The notes under the pieces are model-generated. The model searched no databases and had not been told where the DNA came from. It was given only the letters and a program-made list of their open reading frames with translations. Position numbers and translations under genes: made by a program. From contig CAZQKR010000004.1 in the NCBI GenBank assembly GCA_964594045.1, forward strand, positions 62,001 to 126,000: 64,000 nucleotides of DNA, written 5' to 3'. The DNA comes from UBA2365 sp964594045 (GTDB lineage Bacteria; Bacteroidota; Bacteroidia; Chitinophagales; Saprospiraceae). Numbering within the stretch: position 1 is the stretch's first letter; each line of letters begins with the position of its first letter. This document shows positions 26,286 through 34,710 of the stretch, piece after piece.

Positions 26286-26974
26286 TCGTTTTTTTTTACT
26301 TTTATGAAATCCTTTCTGTTTAAACAATTCACTTCACCATAACAAAATGCGTAATTTGTTTATTGAGGTATTGAGTTGATATCAATTTAAAACCATAATT
26401 TTCATAAATAGGAACGTTTTTAATGTTATGTGTTTCAAGGTATACTTTGTCTCCTTTTGCATTTGCTTCCGATAAAAAAGGTTTAATCATTTTACTTGCA
26501 AAGCCTTTACCTTGGTATTCTGGCGAAACAACAACTGTATCCAAATACCAATATGGTTCTGTTACAAGCCTTTTTTTTTGTTTAGTTGACCAACATTGAT
26601 ATCTAACCATTCTAACCAAGCTAAATATGCCTAAATTAAAAACTAATGAAAAACCTTCAATTACTTCGTTAAATGTTATTGCACTACGGTGCTCATTAGG
26701 TTTTTCCAAAATACAAAACCCCTCATATTTTTCAGAGGTTTTGTATGTATTTAAAAGCATTGTTTTCAGTTTAAATTCATAGAAATACTCTAATTTTTCA
26801 ATTCTTGATTTTTCGTCAGGGAAGAAATATTTATGTAAGTCATCATCAAACATTGCCAATGCAAATATTTTTTTTGCTTGCTCTATTTCGCTATTGTCAA
26901 TTCGTTGCATATTGTCATATGTGTTTACTTATTTTTGACTCTTTATTTTCATTCGTTCGTAAAATGCCCGCTAA
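26232..26974 (-). mobile_element. Single integron-type gene cassette carrying an acetyltransferase
   Basis: Reading on the minus strand, the element starts at G^TTAGCGGGC (26975/26974), carries one gene (26910-26329) and ends in the attC-like hairpin at G^TTGAAC (26232). The TGTTAGCGGG at its start is the perfect 10-base reverse complement of the CCCGCTAACA R'' arm, as expected when cassettes circularise. Total length is 743 bp. Base composition is visibly lower in GC than the neighbours. No integrase gene or attI is in the window, so this would be a solitary cassette or the edge of a CALIN-type array. Confidence 0.6.
26329..26910 (-). CDS. GNAT-family N-acetyltransferase (cassette-borne)
   Basis: A 193-residue protein with the GNAT acetyl-CoA-binding motif A at ~125-141 (DTVVVSPEYQGKGFASKM, with QGKGFA as the Q/RxxGxG/A loop). 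The later motif-B region is HNIKNVPIYENYGFK. The acceptor substrate is unknown; some relatives modify antibiotics or polyamines, but nothing here proves that. It is AT-rich with many AAA/TTT codons, unlike the flanking genes, which supports transfer. It is the only gene of the cassette; 15 bases of cassette leader precede a short AT-rich 5' region before its ATG. Confidence 0.85.
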   Translation of the reverse strand: MQRIDNSEIEQAKKIFALAMFDDDLHKYFFPDEKSRIEKLEYFYEFKLKTMLLNTYKTSEKYEGFCILEKPNEHRSAITFNEVIEGFSLVFNLGIFSLVRMVRYQCWSTKQKKRLVTEPYWYLDTVVVSPEYQGKGFASKMIKPFLSEANAKGDKVYLETHNIKNVPIYENYGFKLISTQYLNKQITHFVMVK

Positions 26975-26975
26975 C

Positions 26976-27641
26976 AAAAATATATCACAATTCAGGTTTT
27001 ACATAACATAATATAAGCTATTCATCCCACTTGAGCTTATATGCCCAATTAAATACATGTACCGGGAAAATTGGCGGGGAGAGAATTGCATATATTTTCT
27101 TGACAGTAATTGATGCCTGATTTATTGAATTTTTCATCCATTAATTTGAAGTCTCTTTTAAGCAGGTTCGGCATACGCGGAGTGTAGGGTAATTTCCTGC
27201 ACAGACCGTATCAAACTCAACCATTAGCAAACTGAATATCCATCTTCACCAGGCCGGATCTTTTTCTGTTCCATTCCATGCATTGATCAGGGGACTGATG
27301 CAGGAAATGTATTTTGTTTTACCGGTCGATCCGGAAAAGAAAGTCATGTATCTCAAAACCTTTCCGGTGTCTGAAAAAATAAAAAATGCCTGTATAATTA
27401 ATGTGTGTTAAATTAATGTAAAGTGTATTGAATTAATCTTCACGATCACTTCACCCCGATTTCCGCAATGGATCTGAACACGCACATACTTTTGCATCAG
27501 AATAAGAAACTATCCCGCAACCGGGCATTCAAAATCACCCGGCGGGCAAGGTCTCCAATACATGGAATAAAGGATAAAACTTAAAAGCGCTCCGAATTGG
27601 GGCGGAATGAATAAAACTATTTTTAACAAACAAAATTAAGA
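26976..27641. other. Intergenic region between cassette and lipoprotein gene
   Basis: A perfect 9-base stem ATATAAGCT / AGCTTATAT (27011-27042, 14-base loop) lies 36 bases outside the cassette edge. A frame open from 27193 to about 27412 encodes ...FSVPFHALIRGLMQEMYFV..., without a good start. It may be the remnant of a lost gene, but no family was recognised. The final ~230 bases probably hold the promoter of 27642. Confidence 0.35.
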
Positions 27642-28952
27642 ATGAAATCGATCAAACAATTTGCTTTTGGAATCATCGCTGTGGCCGCGCTTGGCCTCAC
27701 TTCCTGTGACACGGATCCCTGTGACGGGATCACCTGCCCGGAAGGATATGTATGCGAAGACGGAACCTGCGTGGAAGAAAACCCGGCCCTGGATAATGAA
27801 GTGGTGTCCGGTCTGATTTCTGCAGACGTGACCTGGAAAGCGGACAGAATTTATGAACTGGCAGGGAAAGTTGTGGTGAACAGCGGCGTCACGCTGACCA
27901 TCGAACCCGGAGCGATCATCAAAGGAAGACAAGGTACCGGAACACTGGCCTCAGCACTGATCATTGCCAGAGGTGCAAAGATCAATGCCTGCGGAACTGC
28001 CGACAAACCGATCATCTTTACTTCCGTACTGGACAATATCAAACTGGGCGAAAAAGCAGGAACCAACCTGACTCAACTGGACAGGGAAAAATGGGGAGGT
28101 CTTCTGATCCTTGGTTATGCGCCGACTTCAACAGGCGATGGTGATAAAGTGGGTCAGATCGAAGGTATTCCGGCTGATGAACCTTATGGTATTTACGGTG
28201 GCGATAACGCAGCGGACAATTCCGGCTCTCTTTGCTATGTGTCTATCAGACATGGCGGCGCGCTGATAGGTGAAGGTAACGAGATCAACGGTTTGACACT
28301 TGGTGGTGTGGGCTCAGGCACAACGATCCACCACATTGAAGTGGTCAGCAACCTGGATGATGGCATCGAGTGTTTTGGCGGAACAGTTAATATCGATCAC
28401 GCGATCGTGGCCTTCCAGGGTGATGATGCGCTGGATGTTGACCAGAACTATAGCGGTACTTTTACCAATTTTTATATCATTCATGGCGGGGATACCGATG
28501 AAGGTCTGGAACTTGACGGACCTGAAGGTTCCACTTATACGACCGGAAAATTCAAATTTATCAATGGAACGATCATCTCAACCGACGGAAAGGGTAGTGG
28601 TGCAGATCTGAAATCCAAAGCTCAGGGTACACTGGAAAATATATCTTTCAAAGGGTATACCAATTTCGTGAAAGTCAGCGCCGGCTTTAATGCGGATTGT
28701 ACGGATAAATCAGATGCATACACCAATGCGATCAATGGAAATCTCGTGGTGAAAGCCTGTGAATTCGTTGCCGCTGCGGATATGTATAAGGTGTACAGCA
28801 GTTCAGCCTGCCTTACCGGAGATCATCAGACCAGTCTGATCAATGCATGGTCAGCAAACGGTAATACCAAACCTGCCGCAGCAACCAAGGGTGCAGACAA
28901 AAATGCATTCAAGGGATGGAGCTGGACAGACATCAAAGGATTTATACAATAA
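27642..28952 (+). CDS. Beta-helix-type surface lipoprotein with EGF-like cysteine cluster
   Basis: A 436-residue protein with a lipobox ending at Cys23 (LGLTSC). A short cysteine-rich segment follows (DPCDGITCPEGYVCEDGTC, residues ~25-43) that resembles an EGF-like or follistatin-like module. The rest is a Gly/Asn/Asp-rich repeat typical of right-handed parallel beta-helices (GVTLTIEPGAIIKG, GGVGSGTTIHHIEVVSN, GGTVNIDHAIVAFQGDDALDVDQNY). No catalytic motif was recognised. It is followed at 77 bases by a TonB-dependent receptor gene, with a weak terminator between them. The pair suggests an outer-membrane uptake or binding system of unknown ligand. Confidence 0.8.
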   Translation: MKSIKQFAFGIIAVAALGLTSCDTDPCDGITCPEGYVCEDGTCVEENPALDNEVVSGLISADVTWKADRIYELAGKVVVNSGVTLTIEPGAIIKGRQGTGTLASALIIARGAKINACGTADKPIIFTSVLDNIKLGEKAGTNLTQLDREKWGGLLILGYAPTSTGDGDKVGQIEGIPADEPYGIYGGDNAADNSGSLCYVSIRHGGALIGEGNEINGLTLGGVGSGTTIHHIEVVSNLDDGIECFGGTVNIDHAIVAFQGDDALDVDQNYSGTFTNFYIIHGGDTDEGLELDGPEGSTYTTGKFKFINGTIISTDGKGSGADLKSKAQGTLENISFKGYTNFVKVSAGFNADCTDKSDAYTNAINGNLVVKACEFVAAADMYKVYSSSACLTGDHQTSLINAWSANGNTKPAAATKGADKNAFKGWSWTDIKGFIQ

Positions 28953-28978
28953 ACAGTGCATACTTGATCCCGGTTGGC

Positions 28979-29008
28979 AGAACCCTTCCGGGCTCTTTTC
29001 TTTTTTTC
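28979..29008 (+). terminator. Hairpin with T-run between lipoprotein and receptor genes
   Basis: AGAACCC-TTCC-GGGCTCT (one non-Watson-Crick pair) is followed by TTTTCTTTTTTTC. It lies before the receptor ATG at 29030, so it may act as a partial terminator that sets lipoprotein above receptor expression. Confidence 0.6.
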
Positions 29009-29029
29009 AAATGATTAATTATACCAAAC

Positions 29030-31819
29030 ATGAAAAATTTATTTTTAACCGTCATCGCCTTGCTGGTTTTCACAGGCATGACACAGGCAGCCGTCATCCG
29101 GGGCGCTGTCATAGATGATCAAACGGGGGAATTTTTACCCTTTGTCAACATCCTGATTGAAGAAACCGGTAATGGAACGACCACAGATCTGGATGGAAAT
29201 TTTACACTCGAAGTGCCGGGAGGAACCTACACCCTGACGTTTTCCTATATCGGCTATGCCGATGTAAAGGTGCCTGAGATCAAAGCGCTGGAGACACAAC
29301 CGATCGTGCTCGGAGAGATACGGATGAAAGAGCAGGGCAATCTGCTGCAGGAAGTCGTCGTCACAGGCCAACAGATACGTAACACAGAAACCGCATTAAG
29401 CACGATCAAAAGAAAGTCCATCAACGTGATGGACGGAATTTCTTCCCAGACCTTTTCCCGCCTGGGAGACAGCAATGCCGGAGATGCCATTAAAAGGGTA
29501 ACAGGTGTCTCGGTGGAAGACGGAAAAAATGTGTTCGTCCGCGGTTTGGGCGACCGCTATACCAAAACCATGCTCAATGACATGGCCATCCCCGGATTGG
29601 ATCCGGACAGGAACACAGTTCAGATAGACATTTTCCCCACCAATGTGATCGATAATATCCTGGTGTATAAATCAGCTATGGCCAACCTGGCAGGCGATTT
29701 CAGCGGCGGTATTGTCAATCTCGTCACCAAAGATTTTCCGGATGCCCGCAACCTGTCGGTTTCGCTTTCCGCCGGTTACAACCCGGATATGAATTTCAAC
29801 AGCAATTATCTGAGTTATGCCGGCGGAAAAACGGATTGGCTCGGAATGGATGATGGCAGCAGGGCACTGCCTTTTCATAAATCAGTTGCCATCCCTGATG
29901 AATCTTCCAATAAGGCTGTACTGTATGATCTGACATCTCAGATGTCTAAAAACATGGCTGCCATTCAAAGCCGGAGCGGGATCAATTCAAGCATATCCAT
30001 TTCAGGCGGAAACCAGAGTCAGATCGGTAGAATGACCCTGGGCTATATGGCTTCTGTTTATTTTAAAAACGATTTTAAGCACTATGATCATGTGGAGTAT
30101 GGAGATTTTGTATCGGAAGAAGTGAATGAATTCAGGTTTACACAGGATAAAATCTCAACAGGGAAGCTGAGCAGTCAGAATACATTGCTTAGTGCCATGG
30201 CAGGTGCTGCAGTCAAAACCAAAAACCACAAAATCGGAATTAAATATTTAAGCCTGAACAACGGTGAAGACCAGGCTTCTGTATTGAATGTGCAGGATTT
30301 GCAGGATAATCCTTCCGTGATCGTTCGCAATGTGTTGCATTTTACCGGGCGTACCATGAATAGTTTAAACTTGCATGGCGAACATCTGTTGAGTGATGGA
30401 AAATTTAATATTGAGTGGAAAGTTGCACCGACACTGGCCACTGTAAATGAGCCGGATATCAGACAGACCGGGTTTGAACTGACAGATGAGGGTGATTATT
30501 TGATCAAACCGTCTGTAGGGGCTGATGTGACCCGCGCTTACCGCTATCTGACAGAACAAATGCTGAATTCACGGATCGATCTGAGCTATAATTTTACACA
30601 GTGGTCCGGAGAAAAAGCCAGGATCAGATTTGGCTACAATGACCTCAGAAAGGAAAGGGATTATGAGATCTTAAGCTATGTGATCCGGGTGAATAATCAG
30701 GATCAAATGAATTTGAACGGAGATCCGGATAATATCCTGAAAGAAGAAAACCTTTGGAAGCCGGATGGCGATCGCACCGGATCCTATCTGAAGGGTAATT
30801 TCGAACCAAGCAATACCTTCAATTCGAGACAAAATACACTCGCTGCCTATGCGATGACCGAGTTGCCGGTGACTGCGCAGTTCAAGGCTATTTTAGGCGT
30901 AAGGGCTGAGAAGACGGATATTTTCTACACCGGCCAGAACAACCTGGGTACCATTGTCTTTAAAAACGAAAAGATCCTCGAAGACCTCGATATTTTACCA
31001 TCAACAAATCTGATATATTCATTGCATGATAACATGAATATACGGGTGAGTTATAACCGGACACTGGCCAGGCCTTCCTTTAAGGAAAAATCACTGGCAC
31101 AGATCCAGGACCCGGTTTCCGGAAGGACTTTTATCGGTAATACAGAACTGGTGAGCAGCCGGATCGATAACCTGGATCTGCGTTGGGAACGCTTTGCTAC
31201 CGGAGGTCAGCTCATCTCGGTCAGTTTGTTCTATAAGCATTTTAAAGATCCGATTGAGTTGGAATCTTACGATGCCTTGTCTCCGGATAATTATACACCA
31301 AGGAACGCTGAGAACGCAGTTTCTTATGGACTTGAGTTTGAGATCAATAAGAATCTTCAATTTCTCGGAGGGTTCATGTCGGACTTTTTCCTGGGTGTCA
31401 ATGCTTCTTATGTGATTTCAGAGATCCAACGTTCATCTAATGTGGATCTGTATGATACAGATACGAGAACGATGGTAGGACAATCTCCATATCTGGTGAA
31501 TGCCAACCTGGGTTATCGTAATGAAGACAACAAACTGGAATTCAGCGTGGCTTATAATGTTCAGGGACCACGACTGACCATTGTCGGGATAGGTGTCAAT
31601 CCGGATGTATATGAAAGGGCATTTCATGCATTGGATGCCAAGGCAAGTTATAAATTCGGACCAAAAGGTATGTATAAGATCAGTGCTGCTGCCGGCAATA
31701 TACTGGATCAGGACAAAGTGTTTACCTATGATGGCGGTTCCGTCAATGAAGGAGAATACATCTGGTCCAGACTTTCACCAAAAAGAAATTTCAGCCTGGG
31801 TATTTCAGTCAGCTTGTAG
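29030..31819 (+). CDS. TonB-dependent outer membrane receptor
   Basis: A 929-residue protein. It has a signal peptide (~1-20, ending MTQA) and a carboxypeptidase-regulatory-like (CarboxypepD_reg) domain at ~22-105 (VIRGAVIDDQTGEFLPFVNI..). A plug domain follows at ~115-240 (GDAIKRVTGVSVEDGKNVFVRGLGDRYT...). The rest is a ~680-residue beta-barrel ending in an aromatic/hydrophobic strand (NFSLGISVSL). It is energised by TonB-ExbBD encoded elsewhere. It is not a SusC with an adjacent SusD; the partner here is the beta-helix lipoprotein upstream. The ligand is unknown. Confidence 0.92.
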   Translation: MKNLFLTVIALLVFTGMTQAAVIRGAVIDDQTGEFLPFVNILIEETGNGTTTDLDGNFTLEVPGGTYTLTFSYIGYADVKVPEIKALETQPIVLGEIRMKEQGNLLQEVVVTGQQIRNTETALSTIKRKSINVMDGISSQTFSRLGDSNAGDAIKRVTGVSVEDGKNVFVRGLGDRYTKTMLNDMAIPGLDPDRNTVQIDIFPTNVIDNILVYKSAMANLAGDFSGGIVNLVTKDFPDARNLSVSLSAGYNPDMNFNSNYLSYAGGKTDWLGMDDGSRALPFHKSVAIPDESSNKAVLYDLTSQMSKNMAAIQSRSGINSSISISGGNQSQIGRMTLGYMASVYFKNDFKHYDHVEYGDFVSEEVNEFRFTQDKISTGKLSSQNTLLSAMAGAAVKTKNHKIGIKYLSLNNGEDQASVLNVQDLQDNPSVIVRNVLHFTGRTMNSLNLHGEHLLSDGKFNIEWKVAPTLATVNEPDIRQTGFELTDEGDYLIKPSVGADVTRAYRYLTEQMLNSRIDLSYNFTQWSGEKARIRFGYNDLRKERDYEILSYVIRVNNQDQMNLNGDPDNILKEENLWKPDGDRTGSYLKGNFEPSNTFNSRQNTLAAYAMTELPVTAQFKAILGVRAEKTDIFYTGQNNLGTIVFKNEKILEDLDILPSTNLIYSLHDNMNIRVSYNRTLARPSFKEKSLAQIQDPVSGRTFIGNTELVSSRIDNLDLRWERFATGGQLISVSLFYKHFKDPIELESYDALSPDNYTPRNAENAVSYGLEFEINKNLQFLGGFMSDFFLGVNASYVISEIQRSSNVDLYDTDTRTMVGQSPYLVNANLGYRNEDNKLEFSVAYNVQGPRLTIVGIGVNPDVYERAFHALDAKASYKFGPKGMYKISAAAGNILDQDKVFTYDGGSVNEGEYIWSRLSPKRNFSLGISVSL

Positions 31820-31861
31820 TTCCGGTCAGGAATTGTTAGAATATAATTAATCATTTTTAAG

Positions 31862-31903
31862 ACACGGCCTGAAGGTTCCAGGATGGCCGTGTTCTTTTTT
31901 TTT
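31862..31903 (+). terminator. Intrinsic terminator of the receptor gene
   Basis: A perfect 8-base stem ACACGGCC (31862-31869) / GGCCGTGT (31885-31892) is followed by TCTTTTTTTTT. It begins 42 bases after the stop codon. Confidence 0.9.
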
Positions 31904-32274
31904 ATGGTCTGACTTTACTGAACAGATGTATGTTATATTGTTTTCCTGGCTCTTTATTAATTTGTATGGATTTTAATATAATCTGATCAACAAGTTTAAT
32001 TGAACAAGTGATTTTTGAAAAACTTCATGGAACGTTGATTTTTTAGAAAATTCCACGAAATCCACGAAGCAGACACGAAATCCACGAAGTTTTTATTTTT
32101 ACCCACAAAAAATTCTCTTGATTTATAATATAATGTATTGACTTTGTGCCTTCTTCGTGCAAATCGTGGAATAGCTGTATTTTGTATTCCTATTAAAATC
32201 CAGGGAGCTTTGATCAAATTCATTTACCCACACCAATCAACATAGAACTGTTTTCTTTAATGTGATGGGTTCAA
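31904..32274. other. Intergenic region with repeat copy C
   Basis: Apart from the MITE-like copy at 32051-32191, the region is AT-rich and holds no supportable gene. It separates the TonB-dependent receptor from the convergent aminotransferase gene. Confidence 0.5.
32051..32191 (-). repeat. MITE/REP-like intergenic repeat, copy C
   Basis: In inverted orientation relative to copies A and B ten kilobases away. On the minus strand it runs from AGGAATACAAAATACAGC through TTCCACGA..GCACGAAGAAGGCACAAAG and AATACATTATATTATAA, ending AACTTCGTGG..TTCGTGTCTGCTTCGTGG..TTCGTGGAA. It shares its left half best with copy A and its right half best with copy B. Confidence 0.75.
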
Positions 32275-33378
32275 CTATTCCAGGCTGTTTTTTAATCTTG
32301 TGCCAAATTCTTCAATTTCCGGTAGGGTGAGTGCGCCAAAACAGATCCTCAACTGATCCTTACTTTTGCCAAAAAACAAACCGGGCATCAAAGAAATGCC
32401 ATGATCTTTGATCAGCTTTTCAGCAAAACCAAGGGTGTCAGTCAATCCCGGAACCCGGCACATGAGGTAAATGCCACCGGCTGGTTTTTGATACTCCCAG
32501 TTGAGCTCATCCAGCAAATTCATTACCGCATCCCTTCTTTTTTCCATTTCCATTCTCAATGCTGCAAAAAATTCACCCGAAAATGGCATGAAATCTGCCA
32601 GAACTTTCTGGAATATTGCGTTGGGGCATGAATTCATATTGCGGTGCATTTTGGCAATACCCGAAATGAATTCCTGATCACCTGTGATCCAGCCGATCCT
32701 GATCCCGGGCATGCAAAAATTCTTGGAGGCTGAGTTGATCACCAGGGTCCTTTCCGGACAATAACCTGAAATTGAAGGTGGTTTTTTGTCAAAATAGATC
32801 TCACTGTATACCGCATCTTCAATGACGATCCAATCATTTTCCTGAGCCAGCCGGGCTAATTTACGGAGGGTTTTTTCCTCATAGATCCTGCCTGTCGGGT
32901 TATTCGGTGCATTCAGCAGGAGTACCTTTATATTTTCCGGCAATCGGGCATTGGCAAGTGTTTCAAGTGATGTATTGATCAGTTCTGCTTCCGCAATGCG
33001 CGCAAGATTTGCATAAGGAGGATAATAAATATCATCCGTCAGTATAGCTTCACCGGGCTTCAGTATCGACATCAGCGCAGAAAATAAAGCAGCCTGACCG
33101 CCTGAGGTCACCAAAACAGAAGGTGAATCGAAGTGATTTATTTTGTGTTCTTCAAACTGTCTGATCGCCTGCAGCAAATCCGGATCTCCGAATGTCGGGG
33201 CATAACCAAAGATCTGCTGATCTGCCAGCTCTTTCAGCTTTTGCCTGATCTCTGCCGGTACCGGATAGTTCAGTTCGCCAAGGTCAGCGCGGATGCAACC
33301 CGAAGTTTTCATGGCAAGGTCAGAAATGTATCTGAGGTCAAAGCTGAGACTGGAAATTTTTGGTATGATGGTAGCCAT
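32275..33378 (-). CDS. PLP-dependent aminotransferase, class I/II
   Basis: A 367-residue fold-type I aminotransferase with the start placed at 33378 (MATIIPKISS). The ATG at 33417 would add 13 unlikely residues. LNAPNNPTGRIY is the substrate/PLP pocket motif, EDAVYSEIYF holds the PLP-contacting Asp and Tyr, and Lys219 in NSASKNFCMPGIRIGW forms the Schiff base. The Arg that binds the substrate carboxylate is in QLRICFG near the C-terminus. It is related to aspartate/aromatic aminotransferases, but the exact substrate cannot be assigned. It is transcribed alone. Confidence 0.88.
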   Translation of the reverse strand: MATIIPKISSLSFDLRYISDLAMKTSGCIRADLGELNYPVPAEIRQKLKELADQQIFGYAPTFGDPDLLQAIRQFEEHKINHFDSPSVLVTSGGQAALFSALMSILKPGEAILTDDIYYPPYANLARIAEAELINTSLETLANARLPENIKVLLLNAPNNPTGRIYEEKTLRKLARLAQENDWIVIEDAVYSEIYFDKKPPSISGYCPERTLVINSASKNFCMPGIRIGWITGDQEFISGIAKMHRNMNSCPNAIFQKVLADFMPFSGEFFAALRMEMEKRRDAVMNLLDELNWEYQKPAGGIYLMCRVPGLTDTLGFAEKLIKDHGISLMPGLFFGKSKDQLRICFGALTLPEIEEFGTRLKNSLE

Positions 33379-33553
33379 TTTGAATTGTTTTGAAAAAATC
33401 CACCGGATGTTATCCAAAAGTTATAGAATTTGCTTAACTAAATGTAAATGATGTGATTGAAGACTTAATATAATAGCTGATCCGAAAATCATGGAGCTCT
33501 GGCTCCATCAGCACAAACATTTAGTCATCACTTTATAATTTACGCATAAGACC

Positions 33554-33586
33554 AAAAAAAAGAGGCTGGAAAAACTTCCAACCTCT
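33554..33586 (-). terminator. Intrinsic terminator of tRNA-Pro
   Basis: On the minus strand GAGGTTGGAA / TTCCAGCCTC (ten pairs with one G-T) is followed by eight T. It lies directly downstream of the tRNA-Pro 3' end. Confidence 0.9.
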
Positions 33587-33592
33587 ACCGTG

Positions 33593-33667
33593 TCGGGGTA
33601 GTAGGATTCGAACCTACGACCCCCTGCTCCCAAAGCAGGTGCGCTAACCGGACTGCGCTATACCCCG
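33593..33667 (-). tRNA. tRNA-Pro (anticodon TGG)
   Basis: The cloverleaf is readable on the minus strand: acceptor CGGGGTA / TACCCCG, and anticodon stem CCTGC / GCAGG with loop TTTGGGA, giving anticodon TGG. The T-arm is GTAGG-TTCGAAT-CCTAC, and the discriminator base is A. CCA is not encoded. A strong terminator follows. Confidence 0.96.
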
Positions 33668-33669
33668 AG

Positions 33670-33703
33670 AATGGGTGTGGGTTTGAGTGTGAGTGTGGGT
33701 GTG
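33670..33703 (+). repeat. GT-rich inverted repeat, left copy
   Basis: AATGGGTGTGGGTTTGAGTG.. abuts the 5' end of tRNA-Pro (33667). It is 31/34 identical to the reverse complement of 34387-34420. To its right, up to about 33760, lies a (GT)n-like low-complexity tract. Confidence 0.75.
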
Positions 33704-33909
33704 TATGTTGTGTGTGTTGTGTGTGTTTTTGTGTGTTTTGTGTGTTTTGTGTGTGTTTTTATTTTTTGATTGTTTTTTTAGCGTTTGGAATATTTTGTGT
33801 GTTTGTGTTGATTCATACCTTTTGCTGTGTATTTTGAGTTTATTATTTTAAAAAGCAAACCCTGAATTTAGCCCGAAAAACAATTTTAACTTTTCTTAAA
33901 ATAAAGTGA

Positions 33910-34269
33910 TCATTGATTATCTGCATGCAGATTTCTGATCATTCCCAGTATCATTTTGGAAATGGATTCATATTGCTCATAAAAGTTTTTGAAATCCGTT
34001 TCCGAAATGACCTTCAAGTCGAGGAATATCTGAAGGATAGCTACACTTTCAAACACAGAAGCGCGGGACCTGATGTAAAATTGTTTTTTATCCTGAGCAC
34101 TCATTCTGCCCGTTCCTTCGGCCAGGTTGAGCATACACGATAAGCTGGATCTTTTAAGCTGGTCACAGAGATATGCATGCTGAATCTGGTTGTTGAAAAT
34201 CCAGGGTAACAGTTCCTTATTCAATCCCCTTATCTTTTCATAAACATCCAATTTTTCAAAATCAAACAT
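33910..34269 (-). CDS. Four-helix bundle protein (S23/IVP-like)
   Basis: A 119-residue protein of the four-helix-bundle family named after 23S rRNA intervening-sequence proteins and related to the DGR accessory protein Avd. Characteristic features are the DFEKLDVYEKIRGL start, QLKRSSLSCMLNLAEGTGR (the RAA/S-S-xxNIAEG signature) and FYIRSRASVFESVAILQI. The start at 34269 is chosen because a strong AGGAGGT Shine-Dalgarno (rare in this window) precedes it by three bases. An upstream ATG at 34497 would translate tandem repeats and part of a tRNA. No reverse transcriptase or 23S gene is nearby. It sits between two tRNAs inside inverted repeats. Confidence 0.85.
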   Translation of the reverse strand: MFDFEKLDVYEKIRGLNKELLPWIFNNQIQHAYLCDQLKRSSLSCMLNLAEGTGRMSAQDKKQFYIRSRASVFESVAILQIFLDLKVISETDFKNFYEQYESISKMILGMIRNLHADNQ

Positions 34270-34295
34270 AACCTCCTGATTTATTATCCTTTTCT

Positions 34296-34383
34296 CTCCA
34301 ACACACCCAAAACTCCAACACACCCAAAACTCCAACACACCCAAAACTCCAACACACCCAAAACTCCAACACACCCAAAACTC
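34296..34383. repeat. 17-bp tandem repeat, about five copies
   Basis: The unit CTCCAACACACCCAAAA is repeated with almost perfect identity, immediately upstream of the four-helix-bundle gene. The 17-base period shifts frame at every copy, which argues against coding use. Confidence 0.9.
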
Positions 34384-34386
34384 TTT

Positions 34387-34420
34387 CACACCCACACCCA
34401 CACTCACACTCACACCCATT
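34387..34420 (-). repeat. GT-rich inverted repeat, right copy
   Basis: It is the reverse complement of the left copy with three mismatches. It ends five bases before the 3' end of the tRNA-Ser gene. Confidence 0.75.
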
Positions 34421-34424
34421 TTAG

Positions 34425-34511
34425 CGGTGAGGGCGGGATTCGAACCCGCGGTACAGTTACCCGTACGGCAGTTTAGCAAACTGCTGGTTTCAGCCACTCA
34501 CCCACCTCACC
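34425..34511 (-). tRNA. tRNA-Ser (anticodon GCT)
   Basis: A class II cloverleaf on the minus strand: acceptor GGTGAGG / CCTCACC, and anticodon arm GCAGT-TTGCTAA-ACTGC with anticodon GCT. A long variable arm (CCGTACGGGTAACTGTACCG region) is typical of tRNA-Ser. The T-arm is GCGGG-TTCGAAT-CCCGC. The discriminator base is G. Confidence 0.96.
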
Positions 34512-34710
34512 AATGTGTGATTTTCAGTGAAAATCATTTGCCTTTCTTTAAAAGCGACTGCAAATATAGCATTCCCAAACAATATTACAAATCTGAACTG
34601 TGGAAATCGCTTTTTTTTCTTGCAAAATTGATACTTTAAGTTCAAAAATGATTTGAACGGACTTTTTAATAATAGTCTAATTGATTGTAATGCAGTAAAT
34701 TAACTATTTA

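Noticed and set aside
27193..27412. About 70 open codons (…VPFHALIRGLMQEMYFV…)
   Set aside because: No good start or recognisable family; may be a gene remnant but cannot be supported.
33704..33909. GT-rich low-complexity tract as a structured RNA or promoter
   Set aside because: Apart from the inverted-repeat copy, it is simple-sequence DNA without consistent stems or boxes.
33910..34497. Longer version of the four-helix-bundle gene starting at 34497
   Set aside because: The extra 76 codons translate the tRNA-Ser and the 17-bp repeat; a strong AGGAGGT site supports the start at 34269.
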